64,000 bases of DNA from Bryobacterales bacterium (GTDB taxonomy: Bacteria > Acidobacteriota > Terriglobia > Bryobacterales > Bryobacteraceae), in contig JADZBH010000019.1 in the NCBI GenBank assembly GCA_020852175.1, positions 1 through 64,000 on the forward strand, in the 5' to 3' direction. Below, in pieces: positions 9,015 through 16,620 of this stretch. The position numbers and the translations under genes are program-made. Within the stretch, counting starts at the first letter, position 1. Every line of letters starts with the position of its first letter. A model generated the notes under the pieces. The model worked only from the letters and a program-made list of their open reading frames with translations. It was not told where the DNA came from and did not search any database.

Positions 9015-9248
9015 CGCAGGCTGCAGAAGCCCTTCGCCGGCGGCAACTTCCCCAATCTGGTCCAAGAACAGTTGGCCAGTCCGATTGCAGTCCGTCTCGA
9101 ATCGCTCGTACACGATGCCGATGAGTTGCGGGAGCGCCTCCACGCGCGCAATGCCACTGTCGACCTCCGGCGTCCCGTCGAGGGCGCGCCTTCCCTTACT
9201 GCAGCGAGATCGACTCTTCTCTCATTTACTCCTGGTAACCGGCAATGA
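9009..9248 (+). pseudogene. 3' remnant of an unidentified gene
   Basis: Immediately after the stop of the Cys-rich protein, the same frame stays open for 79 codons to a TGA at 9246-9248. From about 9021 it reads like genuine protein, for example 'AVRLESLVHDADELRERL' and 'ATVDLRRPVEGAPSLTAA'. There is no ATG, no RBS and no upstream part. I infer the 3' end of a gene whose 5' part was lost at the repeat boundary near 9014. I cannot name the family. Confidence 0.45.
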
Positions 9249-9259
9249 ACCGCCGAAGC

Positions 9260-10306
9260 CTAAGTATGCTGTTCCTGGGCTTCTTGTCCGCCTCGACCGG
9301 CGGGTTCCTCGAACAGGCGCAGGTATGGGTCGAATCGGAATTGGCGATTCCTGGCGAAGCCGGTAACCTCGCGAAGGAGTCCGATCCTTGTGAGCCGCCC
9401 GACGAGATTGTTCGATGCCGCTGGAGTACAGTTGAGCCACTCCCGGACTGTGGCGACGGTTATCAGTGGGTGGTCGAAGAGTTTATCCATGATGCGGTGT
9501 CCATTGCCGGCGGCTCTACCCAATTCTTGCGTGATGACGCTGCGGTACTTTTCCCGCATTTGCAGGATTGCCGACGCCGTTCTCGCCGCTTCCTGGCCCA
9601 CTTCGGCAACCCCTTTCAAGAAGAACGCCAACCAGCCTTCCCAGTCCCCTTTGTCACGCACGGCTTGGAGACGTTCGTAGTACTCAATCCGGTGACGTTT
9701 GAAGAAAGAGGAGAGGTACAGCACGGGCTTTCTTTGTAGTTGGCGCTCCACAAGCAGAAAGGCAATCAGCAGCCGGCCGATGCGCCCATTGCCATCCAGG
9801 AACGGGTGAATCGTTTCGAACTGAGCGTGGGCCAAGGCGATCTGTACCAGAACGGGCAATCGCGTACCGGAATGTAGAAACCGCTCCAGATCTGAAAGTG
9901 CCTGCGGCACCTCGAGCGGTGGAGGGGGAACAAAAGCAGCGTCCTGGAGCGTACACCCTCCTGTGCCAATCCAGTTTTGTGTCGAGCGAAGCTCCCCTGG
10001 CGTCAACTGGCCGCCACGAACCCCGGCCATCAATACTTCGTGAATCTCCCGGATCAAACGGACCGATACGGGCAGTGCCGCGAGCCGGGATAACCCGTGT
10101 TGCATCGCCTTGACATAGTTGAGCACTTCGGAAACGTCCGCGGGCGCATCCGGATCGCTCAAGCGCGCCTCCGCGGCCAGGAGATTCTGCAAAGAGCTCT
10201 GCGTTCCTTCAATCTGGCTGGACAGGACGGCTTCCCGGCGAACGTACATGAAGACGAAGAGATCAGGGTTCGGTAGTATCTGAACCGACCCGTCCAGACG
10301 TCCCAA
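9260..10306 (-). CDS. Fic/DOC-family AMP transferase, start codon probably lost
   Basis: 348 residues from the first usable start (TTG at 10306). Fic enzymes transfer AMP from ATP to protein hydroxyls. The catalytic loop 'HPFLDGNGRIGRLL' (HxFxDGNGRxxR) is intact. An inhibitory-helix motif 'SSQIEGTQSSL' ([S/T]xxxE[G/N]) lies near the N-terminus, so activity would be auto-repressed. A winged-helix-like C-terminal segment ('LITVATVREWLNCTPAAASNN'-type) fits the usual Fic plus HTH architecture. The frame is open back to 10495 and encodes a recognisable Fic_N domain start ('AGRYVEQPTGYRAFSPAPLP', about 10426-10364), yet it holds no ATG, GTG or TTG. The gene may therefore be damaged or use an unusual start. 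It lies between two 35-bp direct repeats. Confidence 0.75.
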   Translation of the reverse strand: MGRLDGSVQILPNPDLFVFMYVRREAVLSSQIEGTQSSLQNLLAAEARLSDPDAPADVSEVLNYVKAMQHGLSRLAALPVSVRLIREIHEVLMAGVRGGQLTPGELRSTQNWIGTGGCTLQDAAFVPPPPLEVPQALSDLERFLHSGTRLPVLVQIALAHAQFETIHPFLDGNGRIGRLLIAFLLVERQLQRKPVLYLSSFFKRHRIEYYERLQAVRDKGDWEGWLAFFLKGVAEVGQEAARTASAILQMREKYRSVITQELGRAAGNGHRIMDKLFDHPLITVATVREWLNCTPAASNNLVGRLTRIGLLREVTGFARNRQFRFDPYLRLFEEPAGRGGQEAQEQHT

Positions 10307-10495
10307 CTCGAGGTGGGCTTGCTCCAGCAGCGTCTGGATCTCACCGCCTAAGTCCAGCGGTGGTTCCGGCGGCAGCGGAGCAGGAGAGAAAGCCCGATAC
10401 CCGGTTGGTTGCTCGACGTAGCGGCCTGCGCGTGTCTGCTTGCTATGGCCTACGTTGTGTATGAGGCAATCTCCCCTCTGTGTTAAACGCTGCGT
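10307..10495 (-). pseudogene. Fic N-terminal coding sequence with no start codon
   Basis: 63 in-frame codons upstream of the Fic TTG, closed by a TAA (10496-10498). The last 40 or so codons match the Fic_N domain ('GRYVEQPTGYRAF', 'PLPPEPPLDL', 'LLEQAHLELGRLDG'). A short ATG-initiated frame at 10503 overlaps it in another phase and stops at about 10446, so a single-base indel could have uncoupled the original start. Confidence 0.5.
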
Positions 10496-10669
10496 TTATC
10501 ATGGCACGAAATGATTCCCATACGGAACGCAGCGCATCGCACAGGGTGAATTCGGAGGGGAATGGTTGTTCGAAGCGCAGGGTGGGCACAAACGATCGTC
10601 AACGCGTACAGGTGCTATGTTCTTGGAAAGAACCGGGACCGGGGGACGCCGCCGCGATTGGCGTAGAAC

Positions 10670-10704
10670 CGGGGGAAACCTTGCCGGCGGGGGAATAAAA
10701 AGGA
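10670..10704 (+). repeat. 35-bp direct repeat, right copy
   Basis: Second copy of the repeat at 8980-9014 (33/35 identical). It ends 9 bp from the 3' CCA end of the minus-strand tRNA-Pro. Nothing else recognisable lies in 10496-10669. Confidence 0.85.
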
Positions 10705-10713
10705 AAAGTGAGA

Positions 10714-10791
<78 letters not shown>

Positions 10792-10852
10792 ACGGCGCTC
10801 ACCTTTCAGCATACAACGCCGGATACGGTCAGCGCCACAGCAGCACTGCCGA

Positions 10853-10858
10853 TACACT
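10853..10858 (+). promoter_or_regulatory. Candidate -10 box of a leaderless transcript (barrel-VWA operon)
   Basis: TACACT ends 7 nt before the ATG at 10866. No Shine-Dalgarno and no clear -35. Confidence 0.4.
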
Positions 10859-10865
10859 ATCTAAT

Positions 10866-13649
10866 ATGAGCGCACTGCGGATCATCGCAGCCACTCTCAT
10901 TCTGAGCGCGGGCGGGGCCTTTGCTCAGCAGGCGGCCCCGTCGTCCGCCGGTAATGAGTTGCAAAAGGCTGTGGAGGAGTTTCAGATCCAGACCAAGCGC
11001 CTCGGCATGGTGGAGGGTTCCGTGCCCGTGCGCCGCGTCGAAGGCCGCAAGCAGTCCCGTTGGCATGGCCGCCTGTTTGAAAACCTGCGTAACGATTTTC
11101 TGGACGCCGTGCCTCACGAAGTAGCCCAGCGCGGAGGGGAAAAGAATATTCTGCGCCGCAACCAGTTCGGCTTCAACGTGAGCGGACCCGTGCTGTTACC
11201 CCGCCTGTACGACGGCGGCATCACCACCTTCTTCACGTTCACCTATGAAGGCATGCGCGAAAAAATCGGCCGTTCTTCGCTGCGCACCATCCCCACCCTG
11301 CCGGAGCGCACAGGCGACTGGTCCTCCACGGTGGACTCGGCCGGCGAGCGCCTCCCGCTGTTCGATCCCTCCAGCACGGCTCCGAATCCCAACTACGATC
11401 CCGGCCGCGAGGTCTCCACGGGGAATCTCGAATACTCCCGCATGCCGTTCGCCGGAAACATCATTCCCGCCTCGCGGCTGGACCGGCACGCCACGGAAGT
11501 TCTTACGCTCTACCCTGGCCCCAATTCCGACGCCGGCCCATTTTTCCGCAACAACTATTTTGTCTTCTCGCCGGAGGTGAACAGCGCCAACGGTATCATC
11601 ACCCGCATCGACCACTCCGCCGGAGAGCGCCACCGTCTCGGCTTCGGCCTGAATTTCTCCAACGGCCAGGACGGCGCGTCCCCACTGTTCCTGAATGACG
11701 CCAATCCCGGCCCGCCCGTGCGCAGCCGTCGCAGCCGCCGCGTCTTTGGCGAACATATCTTTACTCTCTCGCCTCAACGCATCAACACCTTCGCCGTGGA
11801 TATCTCCAGTTCGCAATTGGAGAATGAGCCCGAAACCGGGGACGGTCCCGTCTTTCCCGCCTACCAGTTCTCGCCCTATCTCGGCATGGGACGTTCCACT
11901 TCGCTCCTGAAGAGCGCCCGCAACCAGTTCGTCGTCAGTAACAGCCATTCGGTCCGTTGGAATCAGCACCGGCTGCGGACCTCGGCCCGCTTCATTCGGG
12001 AGCAGGTGAATATCTATTCGCCCTCCTATCCGGAGGGGATGTTCCGTTTCGGCTCGGGCCTAACCAGCCTGCCCGGCATCAACAACACGGGGCACGCCTT
12101 CGCCAGTTTTCTGCTGGGGCTGGCCGAGTACGCCGAGAGCAGCGTGGTCATCTCCCCTTCCTATTTCCGCCGCAGCCGCTACGCCGTCTCCGGCGCGGAC
12201 CAGTGGGAGATCCGCAAGGGGCTGGTTTTCAGCGTGAATGTAACGGTCGAGCTCTCCGAGCCGCGCAAGGAGCGGTACAACCGCCAGTCCACCGTCTCGT
12301 TGGCCGCCCTCAATCCGGTGAACAACCGTCCCGGGGCGTTGATTGCCGCAGGAGTGAACGGGCAGGGCCGCGCCTTCCAACCTTACGTCGCCACGATGGA
12401 ACCGAGCGCCGGGCTTACCTGGAACCCGTTCGGCGCCACCAAGACGGTGGTCCGGCTCGGCTATGGACGCTCTTACTCCCCCATTCCCATTTATTCGGTT
12501 CAGTGGGGCACGCAGGCTTTCAATGGAACGCCCACATGGGTTTCGGCGAACCCGCAACTCGCCCCCGCCGCCGTGCTCAACGATGGCCTTCCCGCCACGG
12601 ACCGTACCTTCCCCGACCTGCGTCCCGAGTCGGCCAACAACACCGTGGCCGACCTCGTCGAGCCGAACGGTATTCAACCGACATACCAATCCTTTTCGCT
12701 TTCGTTCGAACGCGAGTTGCCCGGCGCGTTTCTCTTCACGCTGGGCCTGGGCCACGCCGGCGGCCACAATCTGTTGCTCGGCAGCGGATCGTCGAACCCC
12801 AATGCCATCCCGCTTTCGGCGTTGCAGTACGGCGTTCAGTTGAACGACGAGAACTTCAACCGCTCCGTGCGCCCCTATCCGCAATACCAGCGTTTCGATG
12901 TGTACGCCTCGTGGCCGGAAGGCAAATACCGCCGCGATGCCTGTTCCCTGCGCGTGGAAAAGCGGGCTTCCTCCGGGCTGGCACTCGCCGCCAGCTACGA
13001 ACTCTCCAAACAGATGGACAACTATTCGGGACCCTACGGCGTGCAGGACTATTACAACCGGGCCAACGAGTGGTCCCTCACCTCCGGCAACAATCCGCAC
13101 CGTTTCACCGTGTCCTACTCCTATGAACTGCCCATGGGTCCAAACCGCTGGCTCTTCCCCGTCACCGACTGGCGGCGCTACCTGGTGGAAGGGTGGTCTC
13201 TCAGCGGTGTCACGACGCTGGTCAGCGGCGACCCGCTCGCGCTGCGGCCCCAGTTCAACAACACGGGCCGAGTCGTGGACTCCCTGCGCGTGAACGTCGT
13301 TCCCGGCGCCGATCCCCACGTCTCCGACCCCTCGCCCGATCTCTGGTTCAATCCCGACGCCTTCGCGCAGCCCGATGACTTCACCGTGGGCGACGCCGGA
13401 CGCACGCATCCCAGCCTCCGCGGTCCCGGGGCGCAGAACCACGACCTGTCCGTGAACAAGCGCATCTCGCTTTCGCTCGAAAAGAGCATGGAGTTCAGCA
13501 TGGTGGGCCTGAACTTCCTGAACCATGCCAACTGGAACGACCCCGACACGATGATCGGCCCCGCCTCGGCGCCCAACGTCAACGCCGGACGCATCATCGG
13601 CTCGCGCGGCGGCCGTGTGATTCAACTGGGATTGAGGTTCAGTTTTTGA
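10866..13649 (+). CDS. Oar/TonB-receptor-like outer-membrane barrel lacking plug and CarboxypepD_reg domains
   Basis: 927-residue outer-membrane protein. After a signal peptide (MSALRIIAATLILSAGGAFAQ) it enters the family near the end of the plug: 'AVEEFQIQTKRLGM' aligns with the usual 'VEEFKVQTN' stretch, and 'HGRLFENLRNDFLDA' and 'RRNQFGFNVSGPVLLPRLY' follow within 100 residues. The N-terminal carboxypeptidase-regulatory domain and most of the plug are absent, about 220 residues shorter than the other two Oar-like proteins here. The rest is barrel sequence ending in aromatic 'QLGLRFSF'. The start at 10866 is preferred; the open frame to 10566 is antisense tRNA. The VWA gene overlaps the stop by 4 nt. 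Function unknown; a constitutively open pore or a partner-gated barrel is possible. Confidence 0.8.
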   Translation: MSALRIIAATLILSAGGAFAQQAAPSSAGNELQKAVEEFQIQTKRLGMVEGSVPVRRVEGRKQSRWHGRLFENLRNDFLDAVPHEVAQRGGEKNILRRNQFGFNVSGPVLLPRLYDGGITTFFTFTYEGMREKIGRSSLRTIPTLPERTGDWSSTVDSAGERLPLFDPSSTAPNPNYDPGREVSTGNLEYSRMPFAGNIIPASRLDRHATEVLTLYPGPNSDAGPFFRNNYFVFSPEVNSANGIITRIDHSAGERHRLGFGLNFSNGQDGASPLFLNDANPGPPVRSRRSRRVFGEHIFTLSPQRINTFAVDISSSQLENEPETGDGPVFPAYQFSPYLGMGRSTSLLKSARNQFVVSNSHSVRWNQHRLRTSARFIREQVNIYSPSYPEGMFRFGSGLTSLPGINNTGHAFASFLLGLAEYAESSVVISPSYFRRSRYAVSGADQWEIRKGLVFSVNVTVELSEPRKERYNRQSTVSLAALNPVNNRPGALIAAGVNGQGRAFQPYVATMEPSAGLTWNPFGATKTVVRLGYGRSYSPIPIYSVQWGTQAFNGTPTWVSANPQLAPAAVLNDGLPATDRTFPDLRPESANNTVADLVEPNGIQPTYQSFSLSFERELPGAFLFTLGLGHAGGHNLLLGSGSSNPNAIPLSALQYGVQLNDENFNRSVRPYPQYQRFDVYASWPEGKYRRDACSLRVEKRASSGLALAASYELSKQMDNYSGPYGVQDYYNRANEWSLTSGNNPHRFTVSYSYELPMGPNRWLFPVTDWRRYLVEGWSLSGVTTLVSGDPLALRPQFNNTGRVVDSLRVNVVPGADPHVSDPSPDLWFNPDAFAQPDDFTVGDAGRTHPSLRGPGAQNHDLSVNKRISLSLEKSMEFSMVGLNFLNHANWNDPDTMIGPASAPNVNAGRIIGSRGGRVIQLGLRFSF

Positions 13650-14575
13650 GCACGCACACGCGGAGACAGTGGCTGGCCATGGCGGCGGCAGCGGCTCCGC
13701 CCGAGCCGCGGACCGTGTTGCGCGTTCCCTTCCGCTCGCCCGGCGCTCCGCCGCTCACGCAGGAACAAGTCGCCGTGTCGCTCAACGGCAAGCCGGCGCG
13801 CGTGGTGCGGCTGCTGGCTCCCGATACCGATCTCTTCCTGCTCCTGACGCTCGATTTATCCGGCGATCTTTCGCTCGCCGATGCCGCCCGGCAGACCATA
13901 CTGAAGCGCCTCGCCGAGTTGCCCGCCAACGTGCGCGTGGCCTTGATGCGCGCGCAGGACAGCCTGCGCGTGGCCGTCGACCCCGCCGCCCCGCGAGAAA
14001 CCTTGACGGCCGCCATCGAGGCATTTACCATCGCCCCCCGGCCCGGCTTGTTGAACTCCATCGAAAGCGCGCAGGAGCTGGCCGATTCGATCGCCGCCCG
14101 CGCTCATGTGCGCGTCGCCGTGCTGATGGTGAGCGACAGCAACGTGGTGAACTATCGCGAGGACTACTCCAACCCCGTGGTCAACTCCAGCGATTCGGGC
14201 GACATGAGCCGCCGTTTTCCCGAGGGTCTGATCAAGGAGAAGATCCGGCAGATCAAGGCCCGCATGCAGACCGGCGAATCTCCGCTCTACCTGGTTCACT
14301 TGCAATATCTGAGCGACGTCTTGAACACCGCCTACCAAACCGGCTTGCAGGATCTGGTTCGCTCCACGGGGGGCGAAGCAGAGTTCTGCCGCTCCATCGC
14401 CGAAGTGCCCACTTCGCTGAACCGGGCTTTCGACTGGATCATGCAGAGCCAGTACCTGGCCGAGGTGGAATCGCCGGCCAATCGCGGCCGGACCATCGAT
14501 CAGCTTGTCAGCGCCGGGGGACGTGAGATACACTCACGCCCGCGGCGGCAGTTTACCGGGAAAGGACAGAGATGA
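13646..14575 (+). CDS. VWA-domain protein, acidobacterial VWFA-related type
   Basis: 309 residues, probably exported: the N-terminus MSTHTRRQWLAMAAAAAPPE resembles a short Tat signal. A von Willebrand factor A fold follows, with 'FLLLTLDLSGDLSLADA' (MIDAS-like DxSGD), 'RVALMRAQDSLRVAV', 'HVRVAVLMVSDSN' and a C-terminal 'STGGEAEFCRSIAEVP', the layout of the VWFA-related proteins common in Acidobacteriota. VWA domains mediate metal-dependent protein binding. The chosen TTG at 13646 overlaps the upstream TGA (TTGA), suggesting translational coupling; an ATG at 13679 is the alternative. The end overlaps the next gene by ATGA. Likely works with the barrel upstream, which is inference from coupling. 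Confidence 0.72.
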   Translation: MSTHTRRQWLAMAAAAAPPEPRTVLRVPFRSPGAPPLTQEQVAVSLNGKPARVVRLLAPDTDLFLLLTLDLSGDLSLADAARQTILKRLAELPANVRVALMRAQDSLRVAVDPAAPRETLTAAIEAFTIAPRPGLLNSIESAQELADSIAARAHVRVAVLMVSDSNVVNYREDYSNPVVNSSDSGDMSRRFPEGLIKEKIRQIKARMQTGESPLYLVHLQYLSDVLNTAYQTGLQDLVRSTGGEAEFCRSIAEVPTSLNRAFDWIMQSQYLAEVESPANRGRTIDQLVSAGGREIHSRPRRQFTGKGQR

Positions 14576-15399
14576 AATCGTGGTTGCTGGCCCTCGCCCT
14601 TGCGGCGCTTGCCGCCGGCGGCATCGTGTTCTGGAAGATGGCGGCGGGCAGACCCACCGCCGCCGACGCGGAGCAATGGCACAAGACGGAAAGCGATTTG
14701 CGCGCCCGCCTCGCGCAGGCCGAAAAGCGGTTGAGCGAACTGGGCCACCCCTTGCCTGCCGCCGAGGCCCGCGAGGAGTCCGGTTCGGCCCGCCCGCCCG
14801 GCACGGTCACGCCGTATTCGCGCCGCGAGGCCGACTTGGCCGAACTGATCCGGCTGAAGGACGAGCAGTTAACCAAGTCCGAGACCGCGCTCGCCGACCT
14901 TCGTACCAAATACGCCGAGATCGAGCAGCGCATCGCCGCCGTACAGGAACAGGACAAGCAGTTGCGCGATACCGAGACCACTCTCCGCCAGCGGATTGAC
15001 GCGAACACGGAGCAAATCGTCGAGTTGCAGCAGGCCAACAAGCAAAAAGACACGCGCCTGGGCGAGCAGGACGCTTCCCTTAAAGTTCTGCGCACGGCCA
15101 GCGAGCAGCAGGCGCGCAGCCTGCAACGCGTTCGCGCTCTCTCGGAGGATCTCGAGGATCTTGCCCGGCGCCGCGAGGTTTACATGGCCAACATCCTGGG
15201 CCGCTACCGGGATGCCACCGACTCCCTGCGCACGCTCGGACTTCAACTGGAAAATCGCACAGACGACGCTCCCATCGGCCGGACCGACATCTCGCGGATT
15301 CAGTCCGCCCTCTCCTCGGCCGACGAAGACATGCGCCAGCTTCGCTCCCTGGCCACGCGCTCACGCCAATTGCAAAAGGAGTTGCTGGCCGTCAAATAG
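14572..15399 (+). CDS. Single-span membrane protein with long coiled coil
   Basis: 275 residues: one N-terminal membrane helix (about residues 4-24, 'WLLALALAALAAGGIVFW'), then an almost continuous Gln/Glu/Arg/Leu-rich coiled coil (about 36-275), for example 'LRARLAQAEKRLSEL', 'IEQRIAAVQEQDKQL' and 'LQRVRALSEDLEDLARR'. No enzymatic motif. The ATG at 14572 overlaps the VWA stop by 4 nt (ATGA), so it is translationally coupled, making a three-gene unit with the Oar-like barrel. A periplasmic stalk or bridging component is a reasonable guess; the family is not recognised. Confidence 0.7.
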   Translation: MKSWLLALALAALAAGGIVFWKMAAGRPTAADAEQWHKTESDLRARLAQAEKRLSELGHPLPAAEAREESGSARPPGTVTPYSRREADLAELIRLKDEQLTKSETALADLRTKYAEIEQRIAAVQEQDKQLRDTETTLRQRIDANTEQIVELQQANKQKDTRLGEQDASLKVLRTASEQQARSLQRVRALSEDLEDLARRREVYMANILGRYRDATDSLRTLGLQLENRTDDAPIGRTDISRIQSALSSADEDMRQLRSLATRSRQLQKELLAVK

Positions 15400-15416
15400 C
15401 CTCCCGGGCCGCGGGC

Positions 15417-15422
15417 TACACT
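15417..15422 (+). promoter_or_regulatory. Candidate -10 box (gcdH)
   Basis: TACACT ends 8 nt before the ATG at 15431, with no Shine-Dalgarno in between. Confidence 0.35.
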
Positions 15423-15430
15423 GAAGCCAT

Positions 15431-16597
15431 ATGGCCTTCCGCGGCGTCGATTACATGCACATCGACTCGCTGTTCAGCGAGGACGAACTTCTGGTGCGCC
15501 GCACGGCGCGGGACTTCATCACGCGGGAATTCCTGCCCGTCATTCGCGACTGTTACCGCGATGGCCGTTTCCCGGCGCAACTCATTCCGGCGCTCGGCGC
15601 CATGGGCTTCCTTGGCGCGAATCTGGAAGGCTATGGATGCGCCGGCATGAGCAATGTCGAATATGGCCTGGCGATGCAGGAACTCGAACGCGGAGACTCC
15701 GGCCTGCGCAGCTTCTGTAGCGTGCAGGGCTCCCTGGTGATGTACCCCATTCACGCCTTCGGCAGTGAAGAACAGAAGCAGCGCTGGCTTCCGGAGATGG
15801 CCGCCGGGCGGAAACTCGGCTGTTTCGGCCTCACCGAGCCCGGCTTCGGCTCGAATCCCTCCGGCATGCTGTCGCGCGCCGAGCCGGACGGGACCGGTTG
15901 GATCCTGAACGGCGAGAAGACATGGATCACCTCCGGCTCCATCGCCGACGTTGCCGTGGTTTGGGCGCGCACCGGGGAGGGCATTCGCGGCTTTCTTGTC
16001 GAGAAGGGAACGCCGGGGTTCACGACGGCCGATATCCACGGCAAACTCTCGATGCGCGCCAGCGTCACATCGAGCCTGGCCTTTGTGGGCTGCCGCGTGC
16101 CCGGTTCGGCCCTGTTGCCCGGCGCGAAGGGTTTGCGTTCGGCCCTGGCCTGTCTTACGCAGGCTCGCTATGGTATTGCATGGGGCGTTCTGGGCGCGGC
16201 CATGGACTGCTTTGAAACGGCGCGGCAGTACACCATCGACCGTAAACAGTTCGACAACCGCCCCATCGCCTCGCACCAGCTTGTGCAGGAGAAGCTGGCC
16301 GGCATGATCACCGAGATCACCAAAGCGCAACTGCTCGCCGTGCACGCCGGCAGGCTGAAGGACCAGGGCAGGCTGGAAGCGGCTCACGTCTCGATGTTGA
16401 AACGCAACAACGTGGCCATCGCCCTCGACACCGCCCGCGCGGCGCGCGACCTGCTCGGCGGCAACGGCATCATCGACGACTACCCCGTCTTCCGCCACAT
16501 GTGCAACCTGGAAACCGTCAAGACCTACGAAGGCACGGACCACATCCACGCCCTGGTCATCGGGGAGCGCGTCACCGGAATTCCGGCGTACCGCTGA
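15431..16597 (+). CDS. gcdH: Glutaryl-CoA dehydrogenase (acyl-CoA dehydrogenase family)
   Basis: 388-residue FAD flavoenzyme predicted to oxidise and decarboxylate glutaryl-CoA to crotonyl-CoA in lysine, tryptophan or aromatic degradation. Signatures are 'GSEEQKQRWLPEMAAG', 'CFGLTEPGFGSNPSGM' (FAD/substrate loop), 'NGEKTWITSG', 'RKQFDNRPIASHQLVQEKLA' and 'LLGGNGIIDDYPVFRHMCNLE'. The catalytic Glu367 lies in 'TYEGTDHIHAL'. The usual sequence after the Glu is GTHDIHAL; here Asp and His are swapped. Length matches the family. It is monocistronic: a hairpin terminator follows and the next gene is convergent. Confidence 0.87.
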   Translation: MAFRGVDYMHIDSLFSEDELLVRRTARDFITREFLPVIRDCYRDGRFPAQLIPALGAMGFLGANLEGYGCAGMSNVEYGLAMQELERGDSGLRSFCSVQGSLVMYPIHAFGSEEQKQRWLPEMAAGRKLGCFGLTEPGFGSNPSGMLSRAEPDGTGWILNGEKTWITSGSIADVAVVWARTGEGIRGFLVEKGTPGFTTADIHGKLSMRASVTSSLAFVGCRVPGSALLPGAKGLRSALACLTQARYGIAWGVLGAAMDCFETARQYTIDRKQFDNRPIASHQLVQEKLAGMITEITKAQLLAVHAGRLKDQGRLEAAHVSMLKRNNVAIALDTARAARDLLGGNGIIDDYPVFRHMCNLETVKTYEGTDHIHALVIGERVTGIPAYR

Positions 16598-16601
16598 GGA
16601 T

Positions 16602-16620
16602 CCGCCCCCCGGGCGGTTTT
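16602..16620 (+). terminator. Intrinsic terminator after gcdH
   Basis: Perfect 6-bp stem CCGCCC (16602-16607) / GGGCGG (16611-16616) with a 3-nt loop, followed by TTTT (16617-16620). It lies between two convergent genes. Confidence 0.7.
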
